DNA of 41,033 bases from an uncultured Hyphomicrobiales bacterium. GTDB lineage: Bacteria; Pseudomonadota; Alphaproteobacteria; Rhizobiales; Beijerinckiaceae. The notes below the pieces were generated by a model, which was not told the origin of the DNA, did not search any database, and saw nothing but the letters and a program-made list of their open reading frames with translations. The position numbers were made by a program, and so were the translations under genes. Position 1 is the stretch's first letter, and each line of letters starts with the position of its first letter. Below, in pieces: positions 16,766 to 24,725 of the stretch. The DNA is taken from positions 1 through 41,033 of the forward strand of contig CAIKAR010000082.1 in the NCBI GenBank assembly GCA_903825465.1, written 5' to 3'.

Positions 16766-17791
16766 TCACAATTGCGGGCGCGTGACTTCGTTCATGCGTT
16801 CGACGACATCCTGCGGCTGCCCCATCACATCGCCGACGATTTTCTGCAAATCCGCGCCGGACATCGGATCGACTCCAAGCCGGCGCTTCTCCGCTTCGGC
16901 GAGAAAGGCGGGATCGGCGAGCATGGCGTCGAAGGCCTTGCGCAGGATTTCAACGCGGTCGGCGGGAACGCCTGGCGTCGACATGAAAGCCCGCCCGACG
17001 GTCGATGTGCTGGCGATCAATTTCAACGCGTTCCTGTCGCGGTCGTTGTCGACGAGTTCGAGCACGGTTGGCGTGTCGGGAAGCTTTTTGAAGCGGTCCA
17101 GGGTGATGACGTACGGAATGGTCGCCTTGCCCTCCGTGAACCATTCTCGTTTGGTCTCCAAATAGTCCCAACTGGTGGAGCCCAGCGCGTCGGCTTCGCC
17201 CTTTTCAAGCGCGAGGCCCATGTTGGCCGAGGAATCGTAGCCGAGCACGACCTTGTATTTTGTGCCGAGCATCTTGTTCAGCGCCCATGGAATCGTCGCC
17301 GACGTGCCCGCGGGACCATTGGCCGCGATGACGACCTGTTTTCGCGTCGCCTCTTTCACCGACTGGGCGGGCGACGTGCGCCAGATCACGCCCATGACGA
17401 CGCTCTGATCGACGCGCGCCAGCCATGAGAGTTTCTCGGGCTCGTATTTGCGGGAGCGGTCGGCGATTTTTTCCAGCAGAAAGGTCGGCTGGACAATGGC
17501 GATCACGGTGCCGTCGCGCGGCGCGACGGAATAAACGTATTCCGCCGCCGCGATCGAGCCGGCGCCCGGCATATTGCGCGGCACGATGGCGGGATGGCCT
17601 GGGATGAATTCCGGCAGAAACTGCGCAACCAAGCGGGCGCTGAGGTCGTAGCCGCCGGCCTCGCCGGTGCCGATAATCATCTGGATGGCCTTGCCTCGAT
17701 AGAATTCACCGGCCGGTTGCGCCGAGGCGCCGACGACGCCCGCCAAGGCGGCTATGACCGCCGCGAGCCCGCTTATCCTGGTCAAAAACAT
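16766..17791 (-). CDS. Tripartite tricarboxylate transporter-type (TctC/Bug) periplasmic binding protein, orphan
   Basis: Periplasmic binding protein of 341 residues. A Sec signal peptide covers about 1-24 (ISGLAAVIAALAGVVGASA). The mature part opens FYRGKAIQMIIGTGEAGGYD, the usual Bug/TctC start with the GGYD ligand loop, and continues with PAIVPRNMPGAGS and SVAPRDGT, both typical. No tctA or tctB membrane genes are present, as is common for this very expanded family. The ATG at 17791 was chosen because it directly precedes the signal peptide; an extension to 17935 has no merit. It converges on the haem-propeller gene with only 18 bases between them. The ligand is probably a carboxylate. Confidence 0.9.
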   Translation of the reverse strand: MFLTRISGLAAVIAALAGVVGASAQPAGEFYRGKAIQMIIGTGEAGGYDLSARLVAQFLPEFIPGHPAIVPRNMPGAGSIAAAEYVYSVAPRDGTVIAIVQPTFLLEKIADRSRKYEPEKLSWLARVDQSVVMGVIWRTSPAQSVKEATRKQVVIAANGPAGTSATIPWALNKMLGTKYKVVLGYDSSANMGLALEKGEADALGSTSWDYLETKREWFTEGKATIPYVITLDRFKKLPDTPTVLELVDNDRDRNALKLIASTSTVGRAFMSTPGVPADRVEILRKAFDAMLADPAFLAEAEKRRLGVDPMSGADLQKIVGDVMGQPQDVVERMNEVTRPQL

Positions 17792-18374
17792 AGTCAATGA
17801 CGCAATCCCTTGGCTATTTGACGCCGCGCTCCGACCGGGTGAGCTCCGATCGGCGTTTTTTCCACGCCGAGCGCGCGACCGTGCCCCAAGCGCGCTCATT
17901 GGATGGGTCATCCGGCGTCCGGTCGATAATTTCACTCATGGCACACGCCTGAACACACTTAACCGCGTTGCGCCGCGGAACTGAAAAGTAACGAATCGTT
18001 TACGAAATGAAACCAGGAAGCGAATTCGAATGCAGATATAGTTAACTATCCCAACGTAATGGCAAGCGAAATTTGCAGCGGCGAATATTTGAGTCGGTAT
18101 CCACCACCGCTGACGGGAGCTGGGGCGCGGCCGTGTGGCCTTGCCGCTCCGCCCTCTAAACGCCCTATTTGACCGCGAAACGAGCGGCCCCGGACGCGCG
18201 GCGGCCTTGTGTTTGTCACCCTCCACCAGTATTTGACGGTCGCAGTTTCCTACCGCGCCGCGATTCGCGCCGCGAGGGGCGTTATGTCGAAATGTGGTGG
18301 CGGTTTCGCCCGGGGCGCTACCGGTGTGTCTGGAAGGCGGCTCGGTTTGGTCTCGGCGGAGAAAAGGGCGGTTT
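17792..18374. other. 583-base intergenic region between divergent genes
   Basis: No credible gene on either strand. About 17980-18075 is clearly richer in A+T than the surroundings and contains the perfect 12-base palindrome at 18038-18049, plus CGAATTCG nearby. TATTTGAC occurs three times (17815, 18166, 18230) without a convincing -10 partner. It presumably holds the promoters of the TctC-like gene and the desaturase gene. Confidence 0.5.
18038..18049. promoter_or_regulatory. 12-base perfect palindrome, possible operator
   Basis: ATAGTTAACTAT is an exact inverted repeat inside the A+T-rich part of the long intergenic region, between divergent genes. A dimeric regulator could bind here, but no family can be assigned. 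Confidence 0.3.
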
Positions 18375-19427
18375 ATGCTTGATCTAAGCGAAGCGCCGGC
18401 CGAGGAAGCGGCGGATTCCCGCGACCCGCGTGGATGGCTGCCGATTTTGAACGCATACCGCGAGCCGAGTTTCTTTCGCGGCGTTTTCGAACTCGCCGTC
18501 ACTTTCGCCGCCTTCGCGGCGCTGTGGACGGCGATGTGGTGGACGTTGTCGATTTCCGTTTTCCTGACCGTGTTGATCGCCGTCCCCACGGCGGCGTTCG
18601 TGGTGCGTCTGTTCATCATTCAGCACGACTGCGGCCATGGCGCGTTCTTTCGAAACAAAATCCTGAACGACTTCATCGGCCGCGTCCTCGGCGTTTTGAC
18701 CATGACGCCCTATGACGTGTGGAAGCGCGCCCACGCCATCCACCACGCGACTTCAGGCAATCTCGATCGCCGCGGGGTTGGAGATATCACCACCCTCACC
18801 GTGCGTGAGTACAAGGCGCTTTCGTTTCGGCGGCGCATGGCCTACCGGCTGTACCGCCACCCGCTTGTGATGTTCGGAATCGGCCCGGCGTACATGTTCC
18901 TGTTGCAGCACCGCTTGCCGATCGGCTTCACGCGGGTGGGCCTAAAGCCATGGATCAGCGCCATGGCGACCAACGCGGCGATAGTCGCCGGAGCCGTCTT
19001 CATGATGTGGCTGGTCGGCGTCTGGCAATTCCTGCTGATCCACACGTCGGTGGTCGCGCTGGGCGCTTCCCTCGGCGTTTGGTTGTTTTATGTGCAGCAT
19101 CAGTTCGAGCACACCATCTGGGAGCGCAACGAGGATTGGGGCGTGACCGACTCCGCGTTCTACGGCAGTTCCTATTACGACTTGCCCGCGGTGCTGCGTT
19201 GGATGACGGGCAGTATTGGCGTGCATCATGTGCACCATCTTTGCAGCAAAATACCCTATTACAGGCTGCAACAAGTCATGCGCGACAATCCCGAACTTCG
19301 AAACATCCACCGCATTACTTTGCTGGAGAGCCTGAATTGCGTCCGGTTGACGCTCTGGGACGAAACCAGCCAGCGGCTGGTGAGTTTCCGCGAGGCCCTG
19401 GCACCGGAGCCGCGGTTCGCTGGTTGA
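18375..19427 (+). CDS. Membrane fatty acid desaturase
   Basis: Integral-membrane di-iron desaturase of 350 residues that introduces a double bond into acyl chains using O2. The three histidine boxes are complete: HDCGH (84-88), HAIHH (120-124) and HHVHH (284-288). Hydrophobic spans lie at about 38-80 and 198-240. The order and the segments FIGRVLGVLTMTPYDVWK and SSYYDLPAVLRWMTG resemble the bacterial omega-6/delta-12-type acyl-lipid desaturases. The ATG at 18375 follows GGAGAAAAGGGCGG, a good ribosome site; an opening at 18294 lacks one. It converges on fahA with 13 bases between. No ferredoxin or reductase partner is adjacent. Position of the double bond is not predictable. Confidence 0.9.
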   Translation: MLDLSEAPAEEAADSRDPRGWLPILNAYREPSFFRGVFELAVTFAAFAALWTAMWWTLSISVFLTVLIAVPTAAFVVRLFIIQHDCGHGAFFRNKILNDFIGRVLGVLTMTPYDVWKRAHAIHHATSGNLDRRGVGDITTLTVREYKALSFRRRMAYRLYRHPLVMFGIGPAYMFLLQHRLPIGFTRVGLKPWISAMATNAAIVAGAVFMMWLVGVWQFLLIHTSVVALGASLGVWLFYVQHQFEHTIWERNEDWGVTDSAFYGSSYYDLPAVLRWMTGSIGVHHVHHLCSKIPYYRLQQVMRDNPELRNIHRITLLESLNCVRLTLWDETSQRLVSFREALAPEPRFAG

Positions 19428-19440
19428 AGCGGCGGCCGCC

Positions 19441-20724
19441 TCAAACGGGGACGGTGAGCGCTGGCGTGATCGTCCCTTCGGCCTCGCCAAAGCCGATCCT
19501 GTAGCCATCTCCTTGAGCGTAGCCGCGGATCGCGAGGCTGTCGCCATCTTGCAGGAACGCGCGCTTTTCGCCGTTCGGCAATTCAAATGGGTTCGAACCG
19601 CCCCACGACAGTTCGAGCAGGCTGCCAAGTTGGTCGCGATTATCGCCGCTGATCGTGCCCGAGCCCAAGAGGTCGCCAACGCTCATGGCGCATCCGGTGC
19701 AGGCGTGATGCATGAGTTGTTGCAGACTCGACCAGTACATAAAGCTGAAATTGGTCTTGCTTATCCGTGCCGGCGCGTCCATCGCCGGGGTCTTGAGCAA
19801 CAACTCAAGCGCCACATCGTAATTGCGCTTCGGACCCTGCCGCAAATAGGGAAACGGCGCGGGCTCTTGCTTTGGTCCTTCGACGCGGAAGGGCTCAAGC
19901 GCTTCGGCCGTGACGATCCAGGGTGAAATAGTGGTGGCGAAGGCCTTCGCCAAAAAAGGCCCAAGAGGCACGTATTCCCAAGCCTGTATGTCCCGGGCGC
20001 TCCAGTCATTGAGCAGGGTAAAGCCGAAAATCATGCTTTCCGCCTGGGATTCGGTCAGCATTTCGCCCATTTGCGAACCGGCCCCAAGCACGACCCCCAT
20101 TTCCAGCTCGCAATCAAGGTTGGCGCAGGGGCCGAACGAGGGATGCTCGGCGTTGCGGGGCTTGCGTTGGCCGAGCGGCCGCCGAACCGGCGTGCCCGAG
20201 GCTACGACAGTCGAGGCCCGGCTATTGTAGCCGATGGGCATGGTCAACCAGTTGGGCGCGAGCGCCGAAGCCTCTCCGCGGATGATCTTTCCAGCGTTGG
20301 TGGCGTGTTGTTTCGACGAGAAAAAGTCGGAAAACGCCGCGACTTTCAGGGGTAGATGGAGTGTCGCGTTCTTCCGCGCGACGAGCGCCGACGCGCGCAG
20401 CGCCGCGTTGTCGCGAAGAGTGGCGGAGGCGGCGTTCAGCAGGTCGCTGATCTCGGCGCGGACGGCCTTCCAAATAGCGGGTCCCAAGGCCATGAAATCG
20501 TTGACAGAAGGCGATGCGAACACATTAGCCGCGCCCGCGGCCGGCAACAGTCCGGCGGAATGGATCGCCGAGAGATCGAGGATGAAATCGCCAATGGCGA
20601 CGCCAACGCGGGGCCTGGCGTCGGCCGCGGTCGAAAACACCCCGTAAGGCAGGTTTTGAATGGGAAAATCGCTGTCTGGCGCGACGGGAACGAAGGATTT
20701 CAGGGCGGGATCGTTGGGGGACAT
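19441..20724 (-). CDS. fahA: Fumarylacetoacetase
   Basis: Splits 4-fumarylacetoacetate into fumarate and acetoacetate, the last step of tyrosine and homogentisate degradation. It has 427 residues, the usual length. An N-terminal SH3-like domain (up to about 125) precedes the FAH catalytic domain. Metal ligands are visible as the E-x-E pair in NLDCELEMGVVLG and the aspartate in NDWSARDIQ. The conserved DLLGSGTISG and SLLELSWGGSNP follow. The gene is 24 bases downstream of hmgA in the same direction, so both form one operon. The maleylacetoacetate isomerase gene (maiA) that normally links the two reactions is not in the window. Confidence 0.96.
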   Translation of the reverse strand: MSPNDPALKSFVPVAPDSDFPIQNLPYGVFSTAADARPRVGVAIGDFILDLSAIHSAGLLPAAGAANVFASPSVNDFMALGPAIWKAVRAEISDLLNAASATLRDNAALRASALVARKNATLHLPLKVAAFSDFFSSKQHATNAGKIIRGEASALAPNWLTMPIGYNSRASTVVASGTPVRRPLGQRKPRNAEHPSFGPCANLDCELEMGVVLGAGSQMGEMLTESQAESMIFGFTLLNDWSARDIQAWEYVPLGPFLAKAFATTISPWIVTAEALEPFRVEGPKQEPAPFPYLRQGPKRNYDVALELLLKTPAMDAPARISKTNFSFMYWSSLQQLMHHACTGCAMSVGDLLGSGTISGDNRDQLGSLLELSWGGSNPFELPNGEKRAFLQDGDSLAIRGYAQGDGYRIGFGEAEGTITPALTVPV

Positions 20725-20748
20725 GACTATTCCTGCTCGCGTCCGGCG

Positions 20749-22047
20749 CTATGGCTTCGTCGGATCGAAGTGCTTCTTCAAACCCTTCCATACATCGACA
20801 TAGTCGTCCTGCCGATGCGCCGCCTCGGCCGCGTGTTTCGTGGGGATCTGCGCGAAACGCGTTTCAAACATGAAGGCGAGCGTGTTTTCCAGCTTGACCG
20901 GCTTCAATTCGGCGTTGCTGGCGTGCTCGAAGGATTGCAGGTCCGGCCCATGCGGCAACATGGAATTGTGCAGACTGGCGCCGCCGGGAACGAAGCCCTG
21001 TGGCTTGGCGTCGTACACGCCGTAAATCAGGCCCATGAACTCGGACATGATGTTGATATGGTACCACGGCGGCCGGAAGGTGTTTTCCTGCGTCAGCCAG
21101 CGTTCCGGGAAAATGACGAGGTCGATGTTGGCCATACCCGGCGTGTCTGTGGGCACCGTCATCACAGTATAGATCGAAGGGTCGGCGTGGTCGAACAACA
21201 CCGCGCTCACCGGCGAAAAACGCCTGAGATCATATTTGTAGGGCGCGAAGTTGCCGTGCCAGCCGACAACATCGAACGGCGACTGGGCGATCCGCGTCCG
21301 CCACATCGAGCCACCACTTTTTAAATACAGTATATGTGGCTGCTCGTTATCCTCGTACCAGGCGACGGGGGTGAGGAAATCGCGTGAATTCGCCAGACAA
21401 TTCGCGCCAATCGGGCCGCGCTCCGGCAGGCGGAAAGACGCGCCGTAGTTCTCGCACAGATAGCCGCGCGCGGATTCGCCAAGAATTTCAACACGATGCT
21501 TGAGCCCGCGGGGGATGACGACGATTTCGCCCGGCGCCGCCTCGATAATCCCGAGTTCGGTGACAAAACGCAGAGCGCCCTGCTGGAGAACGATAAGCAT
21601 CTCCGCGTCGCCGTTGCAAAAAACTTCGTTGGCCATGCTTTGGGTGACGACGAAGATATTCGCCGCCATTCCCGTCTGCGCCGCGGCGTCGCCGGCGGTG
21701 GTCATGGTCCTCATGCCTTGAAGAAAAGTCAGTTTTTCCAAGGGGATCGGCGCTGGCGACCAACGCGATTGCGCCGGCGGCGTCTCGATTTCACGACAGG
21801 GAGCGGTGCGCCAGAGGCCGTCGTCGGCTTTTTCAAACCGGCCGGAATGCAGCACCGAGGGACGGATGCGATAGGCCCAGGTGCGCTGATTTTGCGCCCT
21901 TGGCGCGGTGAAAGGCGTGCCGCTCAACTGCTCGGCGTAAAGCCCGTAAGGGCATTTTTGCGGGGAATTCCGGCCTTGCGGGACGGCGCCCGGAAGCGCC
22001 TCTGTCTCGAAGTCGTTGGCGAAGCCGGACATGTATTTGAGCGGCAT
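20749..22047 (-). CDS. hmgA: Homogentisate 1,2-dioxygenase
   Basis: Fe(II)-dependent ring-cleaving dioxygenase that turns homogentisate into 4-maleylacetoacetate; 432 residues, full length. The opening [17 protein letters not shown] is characteristic. Iron ligands fall in [16 protein letters not shown] (His and Glu) and [10 protein letters not shown] (His). The segment [12 protein letters not shown] belongs to the cupin core. It is the first gene of the hmgA-fahA operon. The 67 bases upstream, down to the end of the nickel permease gene, are short, so the promoter must be compact or the genes may be read through from the permease gene. Confidence 0.97.
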   Translation of the reverse strand: MPLKYMSGFANDFETEALPGAVPQGRNSPQKCPYGLYAEQLSGTPFTAPRAQNQRTWAYRIRPSVLHSGRFEKADDGLWRTAPCREIETPPAQSRWSPAPIPLEKLTFLQGMRTMTTAGDAAAQTGMAANIFVVTQSMANEVFCNGDAEMLIVLQQGALRFVTELGIIEAAPGEIVVIPRGLKHRVEILGESARGYLCENYGASFRLPERGPIGANCLANSRDFLTPVAWYEDNEQPHILYLKSGGSMWRTRIAQSPFDVVGWHGNFAPYKYDLRRFSPVSAVLFDHADPSIYTVMTVPTDTPGMANIDLVIFPERWLTQENTFRPPWYHINIMSEFMGLIYGVYDAKPQGFVPGGASLHNSMLPHGPDLQSFEHASNAELKPVKLENTLAFMFETRFAQIPTKHAAEAAHRQDDYVDVWKGLKKHFDPTKP

Positions 22048-22114
22048 CTAGTTTCTCCCGCGTGGCGACCAAACTCTTAGCGGGCGCGGGGACCAAGAGG
22101 CAAGCGGTGGACGA

Positions 22115-23167
22115 TTACGCCCTCGCCAATTGGTCGTAGCCGCGCCAGCGATAGACGGCCGCCGAAGCGATCCAGGCCGCAACGAAGACGCCGACGACAA
22201 TGAAGCCGAAGTTGGCGAGGTCGTCATTCAACCCGCTGACAAAGCCCCAGAATCCGCCTTCGAGGCCAAGCTGGTCGGCGATCAGGCCGAGCCCTTCGAT
22301 GCTTCCGATCAGCAACGCCACCACGACTGAAATCGCGGTGATGGTGAGGTTGTACCAAAGTTTGCGCAACGGCTGGACGAAGGCCCAGCCATAAGCGCCA
22401 ACCATCATGGCGCTGTCGGCGGTGTCGATCAGCGCCATGCCCGCAGTGAAAAGCGCCGGGAAAACAAGGATTTGCCACGCGCTCATGCCTTGCGCCGCCT
22501 GCGCCGTGGCAATGCCAAGCAGGCCGATTTCCGTCGCGGTGTCGAAGCCGAGGCCGAACAGGAAGCCGACCGGGTACATGTGCCAGCTTTCAGTCACCGT
22601 GCCGAAGATAGGGCGGAAGATCCGCGCCAGCAGACCACCGCCGGAAAGCAGCATATCCATGTTTTCGTTGTCGAGTTCGCCGCCGTTTCGCACATGGCGA
22701 AAGTTGAACCAGACATTGCGAAGTATAAAAAGGTTCGCGATGGCGATGACGAACAGAAAGAACGCCGAGATCGCCGTGCCGACAACGCCGCCAATGGCCT
22801 TGAAGGATTCGAAATTCTCCTTCATTTCCATGGTGGTGGCGGCCAGCAGCGCGGTCGCGACAAAAACAATGGTGGAATGGCCGAGCGAGAAGAAGAGGCC
22901 GACTTCGGCGGGCTTTTTACCCGCCTGCATCAATTTCCGGACAACATTGTCGATGGCCGCGATATGGTCGGGATCGACGGCGTGGCGGAGGCCGAAAAGC
23001 CACGCGACCAAAGCGGTGCCGAGCAGCGCGGGCTGGTCGTGGAACAGCGTCCACGCCCACATCCAGGCCGCGACATTGGCTAAAACAAGAAATGAAAACA
23101 AGGCCTTGAGGCGGGTGGCATAGCCGAGATCGACACGCGGGCTTGACTCGTCTGCGATGACTGACAT
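22115..23167 (-). CDS. Nickel/cobalt permease, NiCoT (HoxN/NixA) family
   Basis: Inner-membrane high-affinity Ni2+ or Co2+ uptake protein of 350 residues with about eight hydrophobic spans. The signature HAVDPDHIAAIDN (His62 to His68) is the family metal motif; LGHSTIVF and GFDTATEIGLL are the other NiCoT signatures. The ATG at 23167 was chosen because an upstream extension to 23308 crosses the regulatory repeats. Nickel would serve urease or hydrogenase and cobalt would serve cobalamin; neither is encoded in the window. Just upstream are repeated TCATAC/GTATGA half-sites that resemble the binding element of the nickel sensor NikR, which suggests repression by nickel. Confidence 0.93.
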   Translation of the reverse strand: MSVIADESSPRVDLGYATRLKALFSFLVLANVAAWMWAWTLFHDQPALLGTALVAWLFGLRHAVDPDHIAAIDNVVRKLMQAGKKPAEVGLFFSLGHSTIVFVATALLAATTMEMKENFESFKAIGGVVGTAISAFFLFVIAIANLFILRNVWFNFRHVRNGGELDNENMDMLLSGGGLLARIFRPIFGTVTESWHMYPVGFLFGLGFDTATEIGLLGIATAQAAQGMSAWQILVFPALFTAGMALIDTADSAMMVGAYGWAFVQPLRKLWYNLTITAISVVVALLIGSIEGLGLIADQLGLEGGFWGFVSGLNDDLANFGFIVVGVFVAAWIASAAVYRWRGYDQLARA

Positions 23168-23189
23168 TTTCCTGCCCGCGCGGCCTTGT

Positions 23190-23216
23190 TCATACGTATG
23201 ATTTCTTTTTTCATAC
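23190..23216. promoter_or_regulatory. NikR-like operator half-sites upstream of the nickel/cobalt permease
   Basis: TCATAC (23190-23195) abuts GTATGA (23196-23201), forming a 12-base palindrome, and a further TCATAC lies at 23211-23216. The E. coli NikR site is GTATGA-N16-TCATAC; here the spacer is nine bases, so the half-sites match but the spacing does not. The position 23-49 bases before the start codon fits repression of the permease gene. Confidence 0.5.
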
Positions 23217-23341
23217 GCGCGAGAGCGGGAGTCAAGGGTGCTTGGCCTTTTTCCGAAGGCCGCCCAAAAGCCTCGCCGGCAGCGGCGATTTGCTTTAGCG
23301 TGGGCCAAATTGCACGGTCACAACCGCCGTTGGGAGGCAAC

Positions 23342-24223
23342 TTGAAGCCAGCGCCGTTCGCCTATCACGACCCCACGACAATCGCCGGGGCGGCTGAGCT
23401 GCTGGGGCGGTTCGACAACGCGCGGCCCTTGGCTGGGGGCCAATCCCTTGTTCCAATGATGAATTTTCGACTGGCCATGCCCGACCACATTGTCGATCTC
23501 AATGGCGTCGCCGAACTCGCCGGCATCACGGTTGGCGAGACCGTTTCGCTCGGCGCCATGACGCGGCAACGGGATATCGAGTTCCATCAAGGTCTTGCGG
23601 AGGCTTGCCCGATTCTGCGGGAAGCGCTTTTGCAGGTCGGCCATCGCCAGACCCGCAATCGCGGCACGATTGGCGGCTCCCTCTGCCATCTCGACCCGGC
23701 GGCGGAAATGCCCGCCGTCATGACGCTGCTCGACGCGACGCTTCACGCGGCCGCGTGGAACAAACTACCCCGCCAAATATCCATGCGCGATTTCGCGGTG
23801 GATTTCATGGATTCCGCGCTGGAGCCCGGTGAACTGCTGACGCGCGTCGAATTCGCGCCCTGGGCGCCGGGTCATGGCTGGGCCTGGCGCGAGTTCGCCC
23901 GCCGACATGGCGACTTCGCCCTCGCCGCGGCTGGCGTGCTGGTCGCCCTGACTCCTCGGGGCGATATTGATCGACTGGCTATTGTCATCTCGGGGCTCGG
24001 ACCCCGGCCTGTCCGGCTGACATCGGTCGAGACAGCCGCCGCCGGCGCCAAAGCCAACGACGCTCTCGTCGCCGCGGCCGTGGCGGCGGCGAGCCGCGTT
24101 TCGGCGCAGGACGATATTCACGCCTCCGCCGCCTATCGACAACGCATCGCCGGCGTCATGGCGGAACGCGCGCTGCGCGCCGCCTTCGAACGGGCCCGCG
24201 CGGGGAGCCCCGCCCATGTCTGA
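23342..24223 (+). CDS. Molybdenum hydroxylase, FAD-binding (medium) subunit
   Basis: Medium subunit of an xanthine dehydrogenase-family enzyme, 293 residues. It carries electrons from the iron-sulphur subunit to FAD. FAD-binding motifs are AGGQS (31-35) and TIGGS (109-113). No ATG lies near the family start. The TTG at 23342, four bases after GGGAGG, gives MKPAPFAYHDPTT, exactly where this family begins; a frame open from 23186 would cross the operator of the nickel gene. The gene overlaps the small-subunit gene by eight bases. The gene order medium-small-large is common in CoxMSL-like clusters. Confidence 0.9.
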   Translation: MKPAPFAYHDPTTIAGAAELLGRFDNARPLAGGQSLVPMMNFRLAMPDHIVDLNGVAELAGITVGETVSLGAMTRQRDIEFHQGLAEACPILREALLQVGHRQTRNRGTIGGSLCHLDPAAEMPAVMTLLDATLHAAAWNKLPRQISMRDFAVDFMDSALEPGELLTRVEFAPWAPGHGWAWREFARRHGDFALAAAGVLVALTPRGDIDRLAIVISGLGPRPVRLTSVETAAAGAKANDALVAAAVAAASRVSAQDDIHASAAYRQRIAGVMAERALRAAFERARAGSPAHV

Positions 24224-24725
24224 GAGCAGCTCCGAAATCCGCGACATCGAACTCACGGTCAATGTCGCCAAGCGCCGCGGCAAGGCCGAGCCGCGGCTGC
24301 TGCTCGTCGATTTTCTGCGACACGAACTCGGCCTCACCGGCACCCATGTCGGTTGCGAGCACGGCGTCTGCGGCGCCTGCACCGTCATGTTCAACGGCCA
24401 CAGCGCGCGGGCCTGCCTTTTGTTCGCGGCGCAGGCCAACGGCGCCGATATCGTCACCGTCGAAGGCCTCGCCAACCCGGATGGATCGCTGAACGTTCTG
24501 CAAGAGGCGTTCCGCGAACACCATGGCCTGCAATGCGGCTTCTGCACGCCCGGCATGTTGATCACGCTGACAGAGCATTTGCGCGACAACCCCGACACAA
24601 CGGAGGAGGAGATGCGCGTCGCGCTGAGCGGCAACCTCTGCCGCTGCACGGGCTACGAGGCGATTGTCGAAGCGGGGCTCGACGCCGCGCGCCAACTGCG
24701 CGACGCCGGCAAGGAGCGGGCCTGA
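24216..24725 (+). CDS. Molybdenum hydroxylase, [2Fe-2S] (small) subunit
   Basis: Small iron-sulphur subunit of 169 residues. The plant-type [2Fe-2S] cluster ligands are Cys47, Cys52, Cys55 (GCEHGVCGACTV) and Cys67. The second, helical-domain cluster uses Cys107, Cys110 (QCGFCTPGM) and Cys142, Cys144 (NLCRCTGYEAI). All eight cysteines are present, so the subunit should be functional. There is no Tat signal, so the complex is cytoplasmic. Its stop codon overlaps the ATG of the large subunit by one base (TGATG). Confidence 0.95.
   Translation: MSESSSEIRDIELTVNVAKRRGKAEPRLLLVDFLRHELGLTGTHVGCEHGVCGACTVMFNGHSARACLLFAAQANGADIVTVEGLANPDGSLNVLQEAFREHHGLQCGFCTPGMLITLTEHLRDNPDTTEEEMRVALSGNLCRCTGYEAIVEAGLDAARQLRDAGKERA

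Noticed and set aside
17815-18237. Three copies of TATTTGAC in the long intergenic gap as possible promoters or a repeat family
   Set aside because: None has a convincing -10 box at 16-18 bases and the copies share nothing beyond eight bases; probably chance.
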